Shown piece by piece: positions 28,688 through 38,316 of a stretch of 64,000 nucleotides of DNA. The DNA is from Polynucleobacter sp. Latsch14-2 (lineage in GTDB: Bacteria > Pseudomonadota > Gammaproteobacteria > Burkholderiales > Burkholderiaceae). Within the stretch, counting starts at the first letter, position 1. Each line of letters opens with the position of its first letter. Where the stretch lies: NCBI RefSeq assembly GCF_018881925.1, contig NZ_JACVPL010000001.1:310001-374000 (forward strand). Direction: 5' to 3'. The notes beneath the pieces were generated by a model that had not been told where the DNA came from, made no database searches, and was given only the letters and a program-made list of their open reading frames with translations. Position numbers and translations under genes: made by a program.

Positions 28688-29188
28688 TTAATGGGATTGA
28701 GGGGATTTGCCAAATGACTTACGCAACTCGCCTAAAACAATGAGCGCGGCACCTATGCAGATTGCACTGTCGGCAATATTGAAAGCTGGCCAGTGCCAGT
28801 TGCCGCAATGTAGGTCAATGAAGTCAACCACTGCGCCATACATTATGCGGTCTAAGACATTCCCGAGTGCGCCGCCCAAAATAAAGCTCAGGGCAATGGA
28901 GAGGAGGCTATCAGTTTGATTTTTGCGAAGTAGCCAAAGAATATAGAGGGAGGCTGCTAAACCGAGAATGGTAAAAAACCAGCGCTGCCAGCCAGAACTC
29001 TGTGCCAAAAAAGAAAATGCTGCACCTGGATTTAATAACAGCAACCAATTCATAAAAGGTAGGACTGTTTCAGGGACTCCAAATTGCAGATTACTCAGCG
29101 CCGACCATTTGCTGAGTTGGTCTAGCAATAACACCACAGAAGCTACTGCCAGAGAGCGCAGAAATATGAAGTTCACAGATTTGTTCAT
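28688..29188 (-). CDS. lspA: Lipoprotein signal peptidase II
   Basis: Inner-membrane aspartyl protease that cleaves signal peptides of lipidated prolipoproteins. The 166-residue product has four hydrophobic segments and both catalytic blocks: GNVLDRIMYGAVVDFID and FNIADSAICIG. ATG at 29188, 20 bases downstream of ileS. ribF-ileS-lspA is a classic conserved operon. A client in this window is the LivK-type lipoprotein at 39282. Confidence 0.97.
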   Translation of the reverse strand: MNKSVNFIFLRSLAVASVVLLLDQLSKWSALSNLQFGVPETVLPFMNWLLLLNPGAAFSFLAQSSGWQRWFFTILGLAASLYILWLLRKNQTDSLLSIALSFILGGALGNVLDRIMYGAVVDFIDLHCGNWHWPAFNIADSAICIGAALIVLGELRKSFGKSPQSH

Positions 29189-29208
29189 GAAGTTATATCA
29201 ATGTTTCT

Positions 29209-32070
29209 TCAGGCAAACAAACGGTGTTCGCCGCTCGCAAAAAGATTGCTGATGCAACGACTACACAATTCTGGATGTTCGGTATTGCTGCCAACGTCTG
29301 CTGTGTGATGCCAGCAGCGCCCACATTTTTTATACTGACTACCGCGAACTAGAACCTCTAAGCCAGCATTGCTTAACTCTATATTGGCGCTAGAGGTGAT
29401 AGTGACAAAGCGCAAGTCGTTACCCAATGAATGCAGGATTGCAAAGTCCGTATCACCTAATTTGATGGTGAGCTCTGCTTGTAGGGATGAGCCTACATTG
29501 CCTGCTTCACGTTCAATCTCAATGGCCTTGGTCACTTCGGAGCGGATCTCACGAATGCGATGCCATTTTTCTAGTAGTTGGGATGCTTGAGCAATTTCTG
29601 GGAAAGTGCCAAACTCTTCTATGAAGATAGACTCTGTCGGCTTCTCGTTAGACCCGTGGGGAAATGATTGCCAAGCCTCCTCGGCTGTGAAGGAAAGGAA
29701 GGGGGATAGCCACTTTAGCAAATTACGAGTGATGTGAAATAGTGCGCTTTGTGCAGCGCGACGATCTACTGAGTCAGGTGCACTGGTGTAGAGGCGGTCC
29801 TTAAGAATATCCAAATAAAAACCACCTAAATCCTCGGAGCAGAAGCTCAGCATGCGCGAAACTGCTGGCTGAAATTCATAAGCCTTGTAGTGGGCTTGAA
29901 TATCACTTTGGAGTTGATTTGCCAAGGCAACTGTATAGCGATCAATTTCCAGCCACTGATCTGTAGGCACTGCATTCTTGCTTGGATCAAAATCAGAAAG
30001 GTTGGCAAGAAGGAAGCGCAAGGTATTGCGAATGCGGCGATAACTTTCGGTAACCCGCTTAAGAATCTCATCGGAGATCGTCATCTCGCCGGAGTAATCA
30101 GTAGAGGCTACCCATAGACGAATAATTTCTGCACCTAGTTTGTCGGCGACTTGTTGTGGAGCAATGACATTGCCTACAGACTTGCTCATCTTGCGGCCTT
30201 GACCATCAACAGTAAAGCCGTGCGTTAATAGCGCTTTATAAGGGGGCTTGCCATCAAGCATGGCACCAGTTAGGAGTGAAGAATGGAACCAGCCACGATG
30301 CTGGTCAGAACCTTCTAGGTAAAGGTCTGCAAAACGACCATTGGGTGTTTCTGCTTCGGCAGTCAATAGCTCATTGCGATGTGAGCCACGAATGACATGC
30401 CAGTGGGTTGTGCCAGAGTCAAACCAAACATCAAGGGTGTCACGATTTTTTTCATATTGACTTGCTTCGTCGCCAAGCAGTTCTACAACTTCTAGTTTTT
30501 GCCAAGCTTCAATCCCCTCTTTTTCAACACGTTTGGCAATTTCTTCAAGGAGCTCAACAGTCCGCGGATGTGGCTCACCACTTTCCTTGTGAACAAAAAA
30601 GGCCATCGGCACGCCCCATTGACGCTGACGTGACAAGGTCCAGTCTGGACGATTAGCGATCATGCTATGTAAGCGTTGTTTGCCCCAAGCCGGGAAGAAC
30701 TCTGTGTTCTCAATTCCTGCTAAGGCGGTTTCGCGTAGGCTTGGATTGCCATCAGATGGTTTCTTATCCATGCTCGCAAACCACTGTGATGTAGCTCGAT
30801 AAATAATTGGCGACTTATGCCGCCAGCAATGCATATATGAGTGGGTGTAAGTCTTATCTCTCAGGAGGCTGCCAGCTTCGCGCATGGCTTCCACAATCTT
30901 CGGATTGGCTTTCCAGATGTATTCATTGGCAAAGAGTGGCAGCCAAGAAGCATAGACACCGTTACCCATGACTGGGTTGAGAATATCTTTATCAGCTAAT
31001 TGATGTGCTTTGCAGGATTTGAAGTCTTCTTCGCCATAGGCTGGAGCGGAGTGAACAATGCCTGTACCAGTATCTAGTGTGACGTACTCAGCGGTATAGA
31101 TAGGTGAAAGGCGACGGTAGCCTTCATGCAGATTTGCCAATGGATGCCAGAAGGAAATATTTTCCAATGATCGACCCAAACAAGTTGCAATCACTTTGCC
31201 TTCGAGGCCGTAGTCTTGCAAGCAACCCTCAACGCGGTCCTGAGCGAGGATCAAAAGTTTCTCACCGGCATCGACTAAGGCATACGTTAGCTCTGGATGA
31301 ACATTCATAGCTTGGTTAGCCGGAATAGTCCAAGGTGTTGTTGTCCAGATCACAATCTGACCAGGCTTATTAGGAAGCTCAGAGAGTCCAAATGCTTTGG
31401 CAAGTTGAGGGCGCTGCGTATCATCAAATGCAAAACCAACGTCGACAGTTGGATCTGTCTTATCTTGATATTCCACTTCAGCTTCTGCTAATGCTGAGCC
31501 ACAATCAAAACACCAGTTCACTGGTTTCAAACCACGGAAGACATACCCTTTTTCCCAAATCTTGCCTAAGGCACGAATTTCATCCGCCTCATTGCGATAG
31601 TTCATGGTCAGGTAAGGATTATTCCAGTCGCCTAGAACGCCCAGGCGCTCGAAATCAAGCTTTTGCTTATCTACCTGCACTTGTGCATAGGCACGCGCTT
31701 TGGATTGCACTTCTGCAGTAGGTAAATTTTTCCCAAACTGTTTTTCAATCTGAATTTCAATCGGCATACCATGGCAATCCCAACCAGGTACATACACAGA
31801 ATCAAAACCCAAGAGCCAGCGGGACTTCACAATCATGTCCTTGAGAATTTTATTTACGGCATGGCCAATATGAATATCGCCATTGGCATAAGGAGGGCCA
31901 TCGTGCAGGATAAACTTTGGTTGATTGGCATGTGCCGCACGAATCTTTTCGTAGAGCTTATTTTTCTGCCATTGCGCAACCCATTGGGGTTCGCGTTTTG
32001 CAAGATCGCCCCGCATCGGGAATGACGTGTCGAGAAGATTGACGGGATAAGAGTTTTCTTTTTCAGACAT
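29209..32070 (-). CDS. ileS: Isoleucyl-tRNA synthetase
   Basis: Charges tRNA-Ile. The 953-residue class I enzyme has HIGH at residues 67-70, the KMSKS loop (KMSKSVGN), an editing domain between them, and a C-terminal zinc ribbon with Cys pairs in CGRCWHH and CSRC. This C-terminal zinc finger and the length are typical of the bacterial type (IleS1). The frame is open to 32163 inside ribF; the ATG at 32070 gives the conserved N-terminus, and overlaps the ribF end by eight bases, implying coupling. Confidence 0.98.
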   Translation of the reverse strand: MSEKENSYPVNLLDTSFPMRGDLAKREPQWVAQWQKNKLYEKIRAAHANQPKFILHDGPPYANGDIHIGHAVNKILKDMIVKSRWLLGFDSVYVPGWDCHGMPIEIQIEKQFGKNLPTAEVQSKARAYAQVQVDKQKLDFERLGVLGDWNNPYLTMNYRNEADEIRALGKIWEKGYVFRGLKPVNWCFDCGSALAEAEVEYQDKTDPTVDVGFAFDDTQRPQLAKAFGLSELPNKPGQIVIWTTTPWTIPANQAMNVHPELTYALVDAGEKLLILAQDRVEGCLQDYGLEGKVIATCLGRSLENISFWHPLANLHEGYRRLSPIYTAEYVTLDTGTGIVHSAPAYGEEDFKSCKAHQLADKDILNPVMGNGVYASWLPLFANEYIWKANPKIVEAMREAGSLLRDKTYTHSYMHCWRHKSPIIYRATSQWFASMDKKPSDGNPSLRETALAGIENTEFFPAWGKQRLHSMIANRPDWTLSRQRQWGVPMAFFVHKESGEPHPRTVELLEEIAKRVEKEGIEAWQKLEVVELLGDEASQYEKNRDTLDVWFDSGTTHWHVIRGSHRNELLTAEAETPNGRFADLYLEGSDQHRGWFHSSLLTGAMLDGKPPYKALLTHGFTVDGQGRKMSKSVGNVIAPQQVADKLGAEIIRLWVASTDYSGEMTISDEILKRVTESYRRIRNTLRFLLANLSDFDPSKNAVPTDQWLEIDRYTVALANQLQSDIQAHYKAYEFQPAVSRMLSFCSEDLGGFYLDILKDRLYTSAPDSVDRRAAQSALFHITRNLLKWLSPFLSFTAEEAWQSFPHGSNEKPTESIFIEEFGTFPEIAQASQLLEKWHRIREIRSEVTKAIEIEREAGNVGSSLQAELTIKLGDTDFAILHSLGNDLRFVTITSSANIELSNAGLEVLVRGSQYKKCGRCWHHTADVGSNTEHPELCSRCISNLFASGEHRLFA

Positions 32071-33013
32071 AGATTTTTTTCTGGAAATAATTTCTGGCGT
32101 GCTCTGCATCTGCTGCAATAGCTTGTGTAAGAGTGTCGAGGCTATCGTACTTTGCCTCATCACGAATTTTTTCTAAGAGTTCGACGGTAATAATTTTCCC
32201 GTAAACATCTTTTTGGTAATCAAAGATATGAGTCTCTAGCAGAACACGGCCTTCGTCTTCAACAGTCGGCCTTACACCAAGGCTAGCTACCGCAGGAAGC
32301 GGTTTATCAGCCAGTCCAATCACCTGAGCAGTAAAGATGCCGCTAGTCGCAGGCTTGCGGTGGTGTAGATGACTGGCAACCGCCAGATTCAAGGTTGGGA
32401 AGCCTAAGGTGCGACCCAACTGTTGACCATGAATAACATGCCCAGAAATGCCATAGTGACGACCAAGCAATTTATTTGCTTGGGACATATCGCCATTGGC
32501 AAGAGCTGTGCGTAGTGCTGAGCTAGAAATACGCTCACCAGATTCTTGAATGGTGTGAATACTAGAAACTTCAAAGCCATACTTTTTCCCGGCGGCTTTA
32601 AGGCTTGCAAAATTACCGGCGCGCTTTGCGCCATAGCAAAAATCATCACCAATCAAAATCCATTTTGCGTTCAGACGCTTTACTAGAATTTCAGTGACAA
32701 ATTCTTCCGGAGAGAGTTTGGCAAATGCGGCGTTGAAGTGCTCTACGACTACCCGCTCAATTCCGATATCAGCAAAGGCGGCTAACTTGTCACGTAAATT
32801 TAGAATGCGGGGTGGCGCTTGTTCTGGTGAGAAAAATTCTTTAGGGTGGGGTTCAAAAGTCATGACGCAGCTAACCAAACCTTTTTCTGTGGCACCCTTT
32901 TTCAGCTCTTCGAGCAGGGCGCGATGCCCCCTGTGCACGCCATCGAAATTGCCGATGGTTAAGGCACAAGCCGGTCCTGCAGAAAACTGGGTGGGGCCAC
33001 GGAATACGTTCAC
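32063..33013 (-). CDS. ribF: Bifunctional riboflavin kinase / FAD synthetase
   Basis: Makes FMN from riboflavin and FAD from FMN. The 316-residue product has the N-terminal adenylyltransferase domain with [12 protein letters not shown] near residue 21 and the [13 protein letters not shown] block, and the C-terminal kinase domain with [10 protein letters not shown]. The start is GTG at 33013. It leads the operon ribF-ileS-lspA-coaBC-dut. A perfect TATAAT on the minus strand (33044-33039) predicts transcription starting near 33032. Confidence 0.97.
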   Translation of the reverse strand: MNVFRGPTQFSAGPACALTIGNFDGVHRGHRALLEELKKGATEKGLVSCVMTFEPHPKEFFSPEQAPPRILNLRDKLAAFADIGIERVVVEHFNAAFAKLSPEEFVTEILVKRLNAKWILIGDDFCYGAKRAGNFASLKAAGKKYGFEVSSIHTIQESGERISSSALRTALANGDMSQANKLLGRHYGISGHVIHGQQLGRTLGFPTLNLAVASHLHHRKPATSGIFTAQVIGLADKPLPAVASLGVRPTVEDEGRVLLETHIFDYQKDVYGKIITVELLEKIRDEAKYDSLDTLTQAIAADAEHARNYFQKKIYV

Positions 33014-33038
33014 AAAATCGCTTTCAGGGTAGCCTTGA

Positions 33039-33046
33039 ATTATATT
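33039..33046. promoter_or_regulatory. Overlapping -10 elements of the divergent ribF and purN genes
   Basis: The block AATTATATT reads TATAAT on the minus strand (33044-33039, perfect, toward ribF) and TATATT on the plus strand (33041-33046, five of six, toward purN). The purN hexamer ends six bases before its ATG, so purN would be leaderless; ribF would have a leader of about 20 bases. No clear -35 on either strand. Confidence 0.45.
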
Positions 33047-33052
33047 GTGGGC

Positions 33053-33682
33053 ATGCCTTCTATCGTCACCTTAATCTCAGGCCGCGGATCTAATTTCGAG
33101 GCCATCGTCAAAATAGCCCAAAAAGAGCAGTGGCCAGTCAGGTTTGCCGGGGTAATCGCCAACCACTCAGCTGCTAAGGGCCTTGATTTTGCTCGCTCTC
33201 AGGGTATTCCGGCCTTCTCCATTGAGCACCGTGAGCATGCCACCCGAGAGTCTTTTGATGCAGCCCTCATTGCCAAGATTGATGAATTGGGTGCTGATTT
33301 AGTGGTTTTAGCTGGCTTTATGAGAATTTTGACCCCAGGCTTTATTCGTCATTTCGAGGGTAGATTGATCAATATTCACCCAGCCTTGCTCCCAGCTTTT
33401 CCTGGTTTGCACACCCACGAGCGTGCTTTAGAGGCCGGCGTGAAGGAGCATGGAGCCACTGTGCATTTTGTGACCGAAGGGGTTGATGAGGGCCCAATCA
33501 TCTGTCAGGCCTCTATTCCAGTGCTCGAGGGGGATGACGCCGGCACTTTGGCAACGCGCGTTTTGGCTGCAGAGCATCAGATTTATCCGCGGGCCGTAAA
33601 ATGGTTCCTTGATGGACGATTGCGAATAGAAGGTAATCAAGTGAAGCTTTCCCCCCCAGAGTCGCAATTATTTAAATTATGA
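33053..33682 (+). CDS. purN: Phosphoribosylglycinamide formyltransferase (GAR transformylase)
   Basis: Third step of purine synthesis: transfers formyl from 10-formyl-tetrahydrofolate to GAR. The 209-residue product has the opening VTLISGRGSNFEAI, the catalytic Asn-His-Asp blocks INIHPALLPAFPG and VHFVTEGVDEGPII. The ATG at 33053 is preferred to the TTG at 33035. No ribosome-binding site beyond a close GTGGG. It ends with ATGA overlap into the RsmB-type methyltransferase gene. purM, a later step of the pathway, is at 13653. Confidence 0.97.
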   Translation: MPSIVTLISGRGSNFEAIVKIAQKEQWPVRFAGVIANHSAAKGLDFARSQGIPAFSIEHREHATRESFDAALIAKIDELGADLVVLAGFMRILTPGFIRHFEGRLINIHPALLPAFPGLHTHERALEAGVKEHGATVHFVTEGVDEGPIICQASIPVLEGDDAGTLATRVLAAEHQIYPRAVKWFLDGRLRIEGNQVKLSPPESQLFKL

Positions 33683-35277
33683 GTAAAGAACGTTCATCCC
33701 GCGGAGCTGGCAGTAGCGCTAAATCTGGCTCCAGATCCAGCTCCAGCTCCAGACTAGGCCCTCAAAAAAGTTACGCTGCTAAATCAAGGGATCCACAACG
33801 CAGTACCGAGCGTCGCAATGCTAGTGGCAATCTTATTTCGCCTGTTGGGCAAAAGAATTTCTCCAACGCCAAGGCCTTGCCGCAACACGCGCTGCATTTA
33901 GAGCGCTTGCTTCCAGAGCTGTTGAGTTTTGAACAGCCAGCTGATCGGGTAGTGAGCCGCTATTTCCGCTCAGAGCCACAGCTCGGTAATCGAGATCGCG
34001 CCCTGATAGCTGAGAGCGCATTTGCTATTTTGCGTCGCAAGAACGAACTTTCTCAACTTGCCGTGAGCGGCGAAGGATCTCAAGCTAGACGCTTAGCCCT
34101 CTTGGGCTTGATGTCGGCCCTTACCGAGGGTGGACTTGGTTCCGCTAATCGCGCAGAGAGCGCAATCGCAGACTTGGCTCATGTTCTGAAGCCTGGCGAA
34201 TACGAATGGTTGCAACACGTATCGACTATTGATCGAGCTACCTTAAATCCACTCGTTCGCAACAATTTGCCTGAATGGCTTTGGGATGCATTTGGTAAAT
34301 ATCCTGGTGAAGGAGCGCGTGAGGAGCTTGCAAAGTCTTTAATGCAGCCAGCCTTACTTGATTTACGCGCCAACACCATGAAGACAACTCGTGAACAATT
34401 GCTTGCGGAGATGAATGCCTTAGGCGGACGCTATCAAGCTATTCCAACACCTTATGCGCCCGATGGTGTTCGCATCATGGGTAAGCCTGCTTTGCAGAAC
34501 ACCGTTGGCTTCAAAGCTGGCATGTTTGAAGTGCAGGATGAAGGCAGTCAATTGCTGTCCTATCTGCTTTCCCCTAAGCGTGGCGAGATGGTTGTCGACT
34601 TCTGTGCTGGTGCTGGCGGCAAGACTTTGGCCATTGGAGCACTCATGCGCTCTACAGGGCGTTTATATGCTCTTGATACATCAGAGCGTCGCTTGGCTAA
34701 CTTAAAGCCAAGGCAAGCCCGTAGTGGCCTCTCAAACGTACATCCCGTTTGGATTGACAGCGAGAACGATGCCAAGATCAAACGCCTAGCAGGAAAGATT
34801 GACCGAGTTCTAGTTGATGCCCCCTGTAGTGGTATGGGTACCCTCAGGCGCAATCCCGATCTTAAATGGCGTCAAACTCCAGCTGGACTTTTGGAGTTAA
34901 ACATAAAGCAAGCCAATATTTTGTCTTCAGCTAGCCGCCTACTTAAGCCTGGTGGCCGACTGGTTTATGCCACTTGTAGCCTTTTGCCCCAGGAAAATCA
35001 GGCCATTGCAGAAGCTTTTCTGTTGAAGCACCCTAATTTTGAGGTCGTTCCGGCAGCTGAAGTTTTAAAGCCCCTCTTTCCAAAAGAGGTATTGCCTATT
35101 GGCTGTAGCTCCGATAACCCTTGGTGGCAGTTATGGCCACATATTCATGGGACAGATGGTTTCTTCGGCGCTGTATTCCAACGGAAGGCATCCGCACCAG
35201 CGTTGGATGGCGATACAGTAGTGCTAAAAGAGAAAAAAGTGAAAGCGAAGAAGGTCGAGAAGGCTGAGAAGAATTAA
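33679..35277 (+). CDS. RsmB/NOP-family RNA m5C methyltransferase
   Basis: SAM-dependent methyltransferase that makes 5-methylcytosine in RNA; closest by architecture to 16S rRNA C967 methyltransferase RsmB, but target not provable here. The 532-residue protein starts with a Ser/Arg/Gly-rich tail (about residues 4-60, low complexity), then a NusB-like part, then the catalytic domain with the SAM-binding DFCAGAGGKT, DAPCSGMGT (first Cys) and YATCS (catalytic Cys), and ends in a Lys-rich tail. The ATG at 33679 overlaps the purN stop by four bases. The extended basic head is the unusual part. Confidence 0.88.
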   Translation: MSKERSSRGAGSSAKSGSRSSSSSRLGPQKSYAAKSRDPQRSTERRNASGNLISPVGQKNFSNAKALPQHALHLERLLPELLSFEQPADRVVSRYFRSEPQLGNRDRALIAESAFAILRRKNELSQLAVSGEGSQARRLALLGLMSALTEGGLGSANRAESAIADLAHVLKPGEYEWLQHVSTIDRATLNPLVRNNLPEWLWDAFGKYPGEGAREELAKSLMQPALLDLRANTMKTTREQLLAEMNALGGRYQAIPTPYAPDGVRIMGKPALQNTVGFKAGMFEVQDEGSQLLSYLLSPKRGEMVVDFCAGAGGKTLAIGALMRSTGRLYALDTSERRLANLKPRQARSGLSNVHPVWIDSENDAKIKRLAGKIDRVLVDAPCSGMGTLRRNPDLKWRQTPAGLLELNIKQANILSSASRLLKPGGRLVYATCSLLPQENQAIAEAFLLKHPNFEVVPAAEVLKPLFPKEVLPIGCSSDNPWWQLWPHIHGTDGFFGAVFQRKASAPALDGDTVVLKEKKVKAKKVEKAEKN

Positions 35278-35310
35278 AATGAAGCTTTAGACCTCCTGAG
35301 GAATCTCCTT

Positions 35311-36510
35311 TTGAATACAGCTTCAGTTTCCAGTTTTGACTTATTACTTAATTGGTTTGCTCACGGTTACTTAAGTTGGTCTTGGTGGCAAATTTTAGTT
35401 TTTACTTTAATTGCTACCCACATCACTATTGCTGGCGTGACCATCTTCTTACATCGCTGCCAGGCGCATCGCGCCTTAGACCTTCACCCCATTGCATCCC
35501 ATTTTTTCCGCTTTTGGCTGTGGCTCACAACCGGAATGGTAACCAAAGAATGGGCGGCAATTCACCGCAAGCATCATGCTAAATGTGAGACCGTTGATGA
35601 CCCACATAGTCCGCAAGTATTGGGTATCAAAACTGTCCTCTCTCGTGGCGCTGAATTGTACAAAAAAGAGGCTGGTAATTCAGAAACCTTAAGCAAGTTT
35701 GGGCATGGCACGCCAGATGATTGGATTGAGAATAATATTTATTCTCGGTTTTCTTGGCAGGGTGTTGCTTTGATGCTCATCATCGATGTGTTTTTGTTTG
35801 GTGGGATTGGCCTAACAGTGTGGGCAATACAAATGTTGTGGATTCCGATCACAGCTGCCGGCATTATTAATGGTATTGGACACTACTGGGGATATCGCAA
35901 TTACGACTGCGAAGATGCTTCGACTAATATTTTCCCCTGGGGAATTTTGATTGGCGGCGAGGAGCTGCATAACAATCATCACACTTTTGCTACGAGCGCC
36001 AAGCTTTCTAATAAATGGTACGAATTTGATATTGGCTGGCTCTATATTCAGATTATGAGTGCGATTGGTCTAGCCAAGGTAAAGAAGACTTCACCTAAAC
36101 CAGTACTCAGTGATCTAAGACCAGCAGACCAAGGGACTCTCGAGGCTGTCATTGCTAATCGCTATGAAATCATGGCCCGTTATAGCAAGACTTTGCGTAG
36201 CTTCTTTAGTAATGAAGTTCAACATATGCAAGTTTTGGCTTCCCACCTGAAAGATGCACGCACTTGGCTGGGCAAGGACGAGACCCGTTTAAGTGAAGAA
36301 GAAAAAGCAAAACTTGAAGAATTAATTGCCAGTAATGCACAGTTGCGTAAGATGATTGAGATGCGTCGTGATCTTCAGGCTATTTGGGGGCGCTCTAATG
36401 CAACTGGTGAGCAGTTGTTAGCGCAGTTACATGTTTGGTGTCAGCGTGCCGAGGACAGTGGTTTATCGAGTTTGCGTGACTTCTCTTTAAGATTGCGTCG
36501 CTACGCATAA
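35311..36510 (+). CDS. Acyl-CoA / fatty acid desaturase
   Basis: Membrane di-iron desaturase that puts a cis double bond into saturated acyl chains. The 399-residue protein has all three histidine boxes, HRCQAH near residue 50, HRKHH near 88 and HNNHH near 223, embedded among four hydrophobic segments, and the SCD/OLE1-type spacing. The last ~100 residues are a charged helical extension. The start is TTG at 35311 with GAGG about ten bases upstream; no closer ATG fits. Followed by a strong terminator. Likely to act in membrane fluidity control, by family knowledge. Confidence 0.92.
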   Translation: MNTASVSSFDLLLNWFAHGYLSWSWWQILVFTLIATHITIAGVTIFLHRCQAHRALDLHPIASHFFRFWLWLTTGMVTKEWAAIHRKHHAKCETVDDPHSPQVLGIKTVLSRGAELYKKEAGNSETLSKFGHGTPDDWIENNIYSRFSWQGVALMLIIDVFLFGGIGLTVWAIQMLWIPITAAGIINGIGHYWGYRNYDCEDASTNIFPWGILIGGEELHNNHHTFATSAKLSNKWYEFDIGWLYIQIMSAIGLAKVKKTSPKPVLSDLRPADQGTLEAVIANRYEIMARYSKTLRSFFSNEVQHMQVLASHLKDARTWLGKDETRLSEEEKAKLEELIASNAQLRKMIEMRRDLQAIWGRSNATGEQLLAQLHVWCQRAEDSGLSSLRDFSLRLRRYA

Positions 36511-36531
36511 TGTAGCCCAATCATCGACAAT

Positions 36532-36560
36532 AAAAAACCCGCTGAAGTAGCGGGTTTTTT
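36532..36560. terminator. Bidirectional terminator between desaturase and rpmG
   Basis: AAAAAACCCGCT (36532-36543) pairs perfectly with AGCGGGTTTTTT (36549-36560) around a five-base loop. T-runs on both strands allow it to end the desaturase transcript and the convergent rpmB-rpmG transcript. Confidence 0.9.
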
Positions 36561-36580
36561 ATTTGCTGCAAGTCAGTAAA

Positions 36581-36748
36581 TTACTTGAGCTTTGTTTCTT
36601 TATAAGCAACGTGCTTGCGAATGGTTGGATCGAACTTCATGATCTCCATTTTCTCAGGCTTTGTACGCTTGTTTTTTGAAGTGGTATAGAAGTGACCAGT
36701 ACCAGCTGATGACTCTAATTTGATTTTTTCTCTGCCGCCTTTAGCCAT
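36581..36748 (-). CDS. rpmG: 50S ribosomal protein L33
   Basis: Small protein of the large subunit. Translating the minus strand from the ATG at 36748 gives 55 residues beginning [20 protein letters not shown] and ending in the [11 protein letters not shown] tail, a clear L33. It lacks the four zinc-binding cysteines seen in the other L33 type, so it is the zinc-independent form. Twelve-base-scale spacing (11 bases) after rpmB with GGAG ahead of the start (TAAGGAGCACACAA) supports an rpmB-rpmG operon. Below 60 codons, so easily missed by length cut-offs. Confidence 0.97.
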   Translation of the reverse strand: MAKGGREKIKLESSAGTGHFYTTSKNKRTKPEKMEIMKFDPTIRKHVAYKETKLK

Positions 36749-36759
36749 TTGTGTGCTCC

Positions 36760-36993
36760 TTAAATTTCGCCGCGTGCACGAAGATCAGTCAAAACAGCAT
36801 CGATGCCATTTTTGTCGATTACGCGCAAACCAGCATTGGTTAAGCGCAAGCTAATCCAACGGTTTTCAGATTCAACCCAGAAACGGCGGTTTTGCAGATT
36901 AGGCAAAAAGCGACGCTTTGTTTTATTGTTTGCATGGGATACATTGTTGCCAACCATCGGCTTCTTCCCAGTGACTTGGCAAACTTTTGCCAT
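36760..36993 (-). CDS. rpmB: 50S ribosomal protein L28
   Basis: Large-subunit ribosomal protein. The 77-residue product begins [23 protein letters not shown] in pattern and has the NLQNRRFW and [16 protein letters not shown] blocks; length is standard. ATG at 36993, with GGAG eight bases upstream. First gene of the rpmB-rpmG operon, ordered as in most proteobacteria. Its promoter is the extended -10 at 37025. Confidence 0.98.
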   Translation of the reverse strand: MAKVCQVTGKKPMVGNNVSHANNKTKRRFLPNLQNRRFWVESENRWISLRLTNAGLRVIDKNGIDAVLTDLRARGEI

Positions 36994-37024
36994 GACGTGA
37001 CTCCATTAATTGCGAAAAAAGAAG

Positions 37025-37033
37025 ATTGTATCA
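37025..37033 (-). promoter_or_regulatory. Extended -10 promoter of rpmB-rpmG
   Basis: Minus strand TGA-TACAAT (37033-37025): an extended -10 with five of six core bases. Transcription would begin near 37018, giving a 25-base leader containing the GGAG ribosome-binding site. The -35 region is weak. The rest of the interval up to radC (37034-37140) is AT-rich with no further feature seen. Confidence 0.5.
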
Positions 37034-37140
37034 GGCTAAGCCCCATTTGATCCACCCCCAATGCGCTTTAGTTTTGGCTTGCGCTAGGTTAAATGCCAAT
37101 ATCAGCCTTAAATCAATCAATAAGTTAGTATTTACTATCA

Positions 37141-37833
37141 TTAATCATCATTGTTTATAAGACCTGAATCTGAAAATGAGAAAAATCCACTACCACTTAC
37201 AATGCAATGATCAAGGAGGGGGATATCGACCCATTGCAAGGCATTTTTCAGGGTTTGTGTAAGGTTTTGATCGGCTACGCTTGGAAGGGGGTTCCCGCTG
37301 GGGTGGTTATGGGCCACGATCATAGCGCTGGCATTCCTGGCTAATGCCTCTTTCAGGATTTCTCGGGGGTAGACTGCGGTCTGGGTAATTGAGCCCCTAA
37401 AAAGTTCCTGACACTCGATCAAGTGATGCCGAGAGTCAAGATAAAGGCATAAAAAGACTTCGTGGGGTAGGCGCCCAATTTTTGCCTGTAAAAACTCTCG
37501 GACATGCAATGGGGATAAAAAAATGGAGTCCTGGGCCAAGCCTTCCTCTAGACTCCGCTTCACTAGCTCGTAGGCTGCTTGTATTTGCGACCACTTCGAT
37601 AGGCCCATCCCATGGATTTGCGTCAACTCCTCTGGGCTGGAGTTCATTAATTTGGGCAGGCTTCCAAAATGATGCAGCAAGTCTTCAGCGAGGGCGACAG
37701 CAGATTTGCCTTGGACCCCAACCCTCAAAAAAATGGCCAATAACTCGGCATCACTTAAAAAAGCAGCTCCGTGAGCGCGGAGTTTCTCTCGTGGACGTTC
37801 TGTTTTGGGCCAATCCGAAATTGGGGAATGCAG
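37141..37833 (-). CDS. radC: RadC/JAB-domain protein, probable CTG start
   Basis: JAB/MPN metalloprotease-fold protein; despite the name, a role in DNA repair is not established. The product has an N-terminal helix-hairpin-helix part (SDAELLAIFLR, IHGMGLSKW) and the C-terminal JAB domain with the metal site HNHPSG and the later Asp in LLDHCIV. Family members normally begin just before SDWPxxERPREKL. Here no ATG, GTG or TTG lies near that point; a CTG at 37833 with GCGGAAA just upstream would give a 230-residue protein. The only ATG in frame, at 37992, adds 53 residues (SRSHHHRRRAV...) antisense to fkpB that look spurious. Confidence 0.85.
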   Translation of the reverse strand: MHSPISDWPKTERPREKLRAHGAAFLSDAELLAIFLRVGVQGKSAVALAEDLLHHFGSLPKLMNSSPEELTQIHGMGLSKWSQIQAAYELVKRSLEEGLAQDSIFLSPLHVREFLQAKIGRLPHEVFLCLYLDSRHHLIECQELFRGSITQTAVYPREILKEALARNASAMIVAHNHPSGNPLPSVADQNLTQTLKNALQWVDIPLLDHCIVSGSGFFSFSDSGLINNDD

Positions 37834-37851
37834 GGTTTCCGCAGGCCTAGA

Positions 37852-37857
37852 TACAAT
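37852..37857 (+). promoter_or_regulatory. Candidate -10 of fkpB-ispH, predicted leaderless
   Basis: TACAAT (five of six) at 37852-37857, six bases before the fkpB ATG at 37864. No ribosome-binding site and no convincing -35. It lies between the divergent radC and fkpB starts. Confidence 0.35.
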
Positions 37858-37863
37858 TACCTT

Positions 37864-38310
37864 ATGACTAAGCTTACGGTTTTGCCTAATTCCTATTTGA
37901 CCCTCAACTATCGGCTGACTTTGCCCAATGGGGAGGATTACATCAATACCTTTATTGACCGCCCTGCGACGGTGATGATGGGATCTGGACAATTTGCTCC
38001 TTGTTTTGAAAAAGTATTGTTGGGTTTGGGTGTAGGTGAAAAAAAGAACGCACTGCTTTCGCCTGAAGAAAGTTTTGGGGCACGTAAAGACGAGCTAGTG
38101 CAATGGGTGTCTTTGAATGCGCTGAAAGAGGGGCGCGATGATGATGTGGAATTTCATCCTGGAGATGTGATTGAGTTCAATGCTCCAGGCGGCGCTCAAT
38201 ATGCCGGCGTCTTGCAATCCATTAATGAGGAGGGTGCTTGGTTCGACTTCAATCACCCATTGGCCGGCAGGCCGGTGACCTTTGAAGCCCAAATTATTGC
38301 CATTCTTTAA
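37864..38310 (+). CDS. fkpB: FKBP-type peptidyl-prolyl cis-trans isomerase (FkpB/SlpA-like)
   Basis: Cytoplasmic prolyl isomerase with chaperone activity. The 148-residue product has the FKBP core split by the insert-in-flap domain: LTLNYRLTLPNGEDYINTF, the PATVMMGSGQFAPCFEKVLLGL segment, then PEESFGARK and FEAQIIAI at the end. The ATG at 37864 is chosen over the upstream TTG at 37771, which lies inside radC. ispH follows after six bases; fkpB-ispH is a conserved pair in proteobacteria. Confidence 0.93.
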   Translation: MTKLTVLPNSYLTLNYRLTLPNGEDYINTFIDRPATVMMGSGQFAPCFEKVLLGLGVGEKKNALLSPEESFGARKDELVQWVSLNALKEGRDDDVEFHPGDVIEFNAPGGAQYAGVLQSINEEGAWFDFNHPLAGRPVTFEAQIIAIL

Positions 38311-38316
38311 ATCAAC

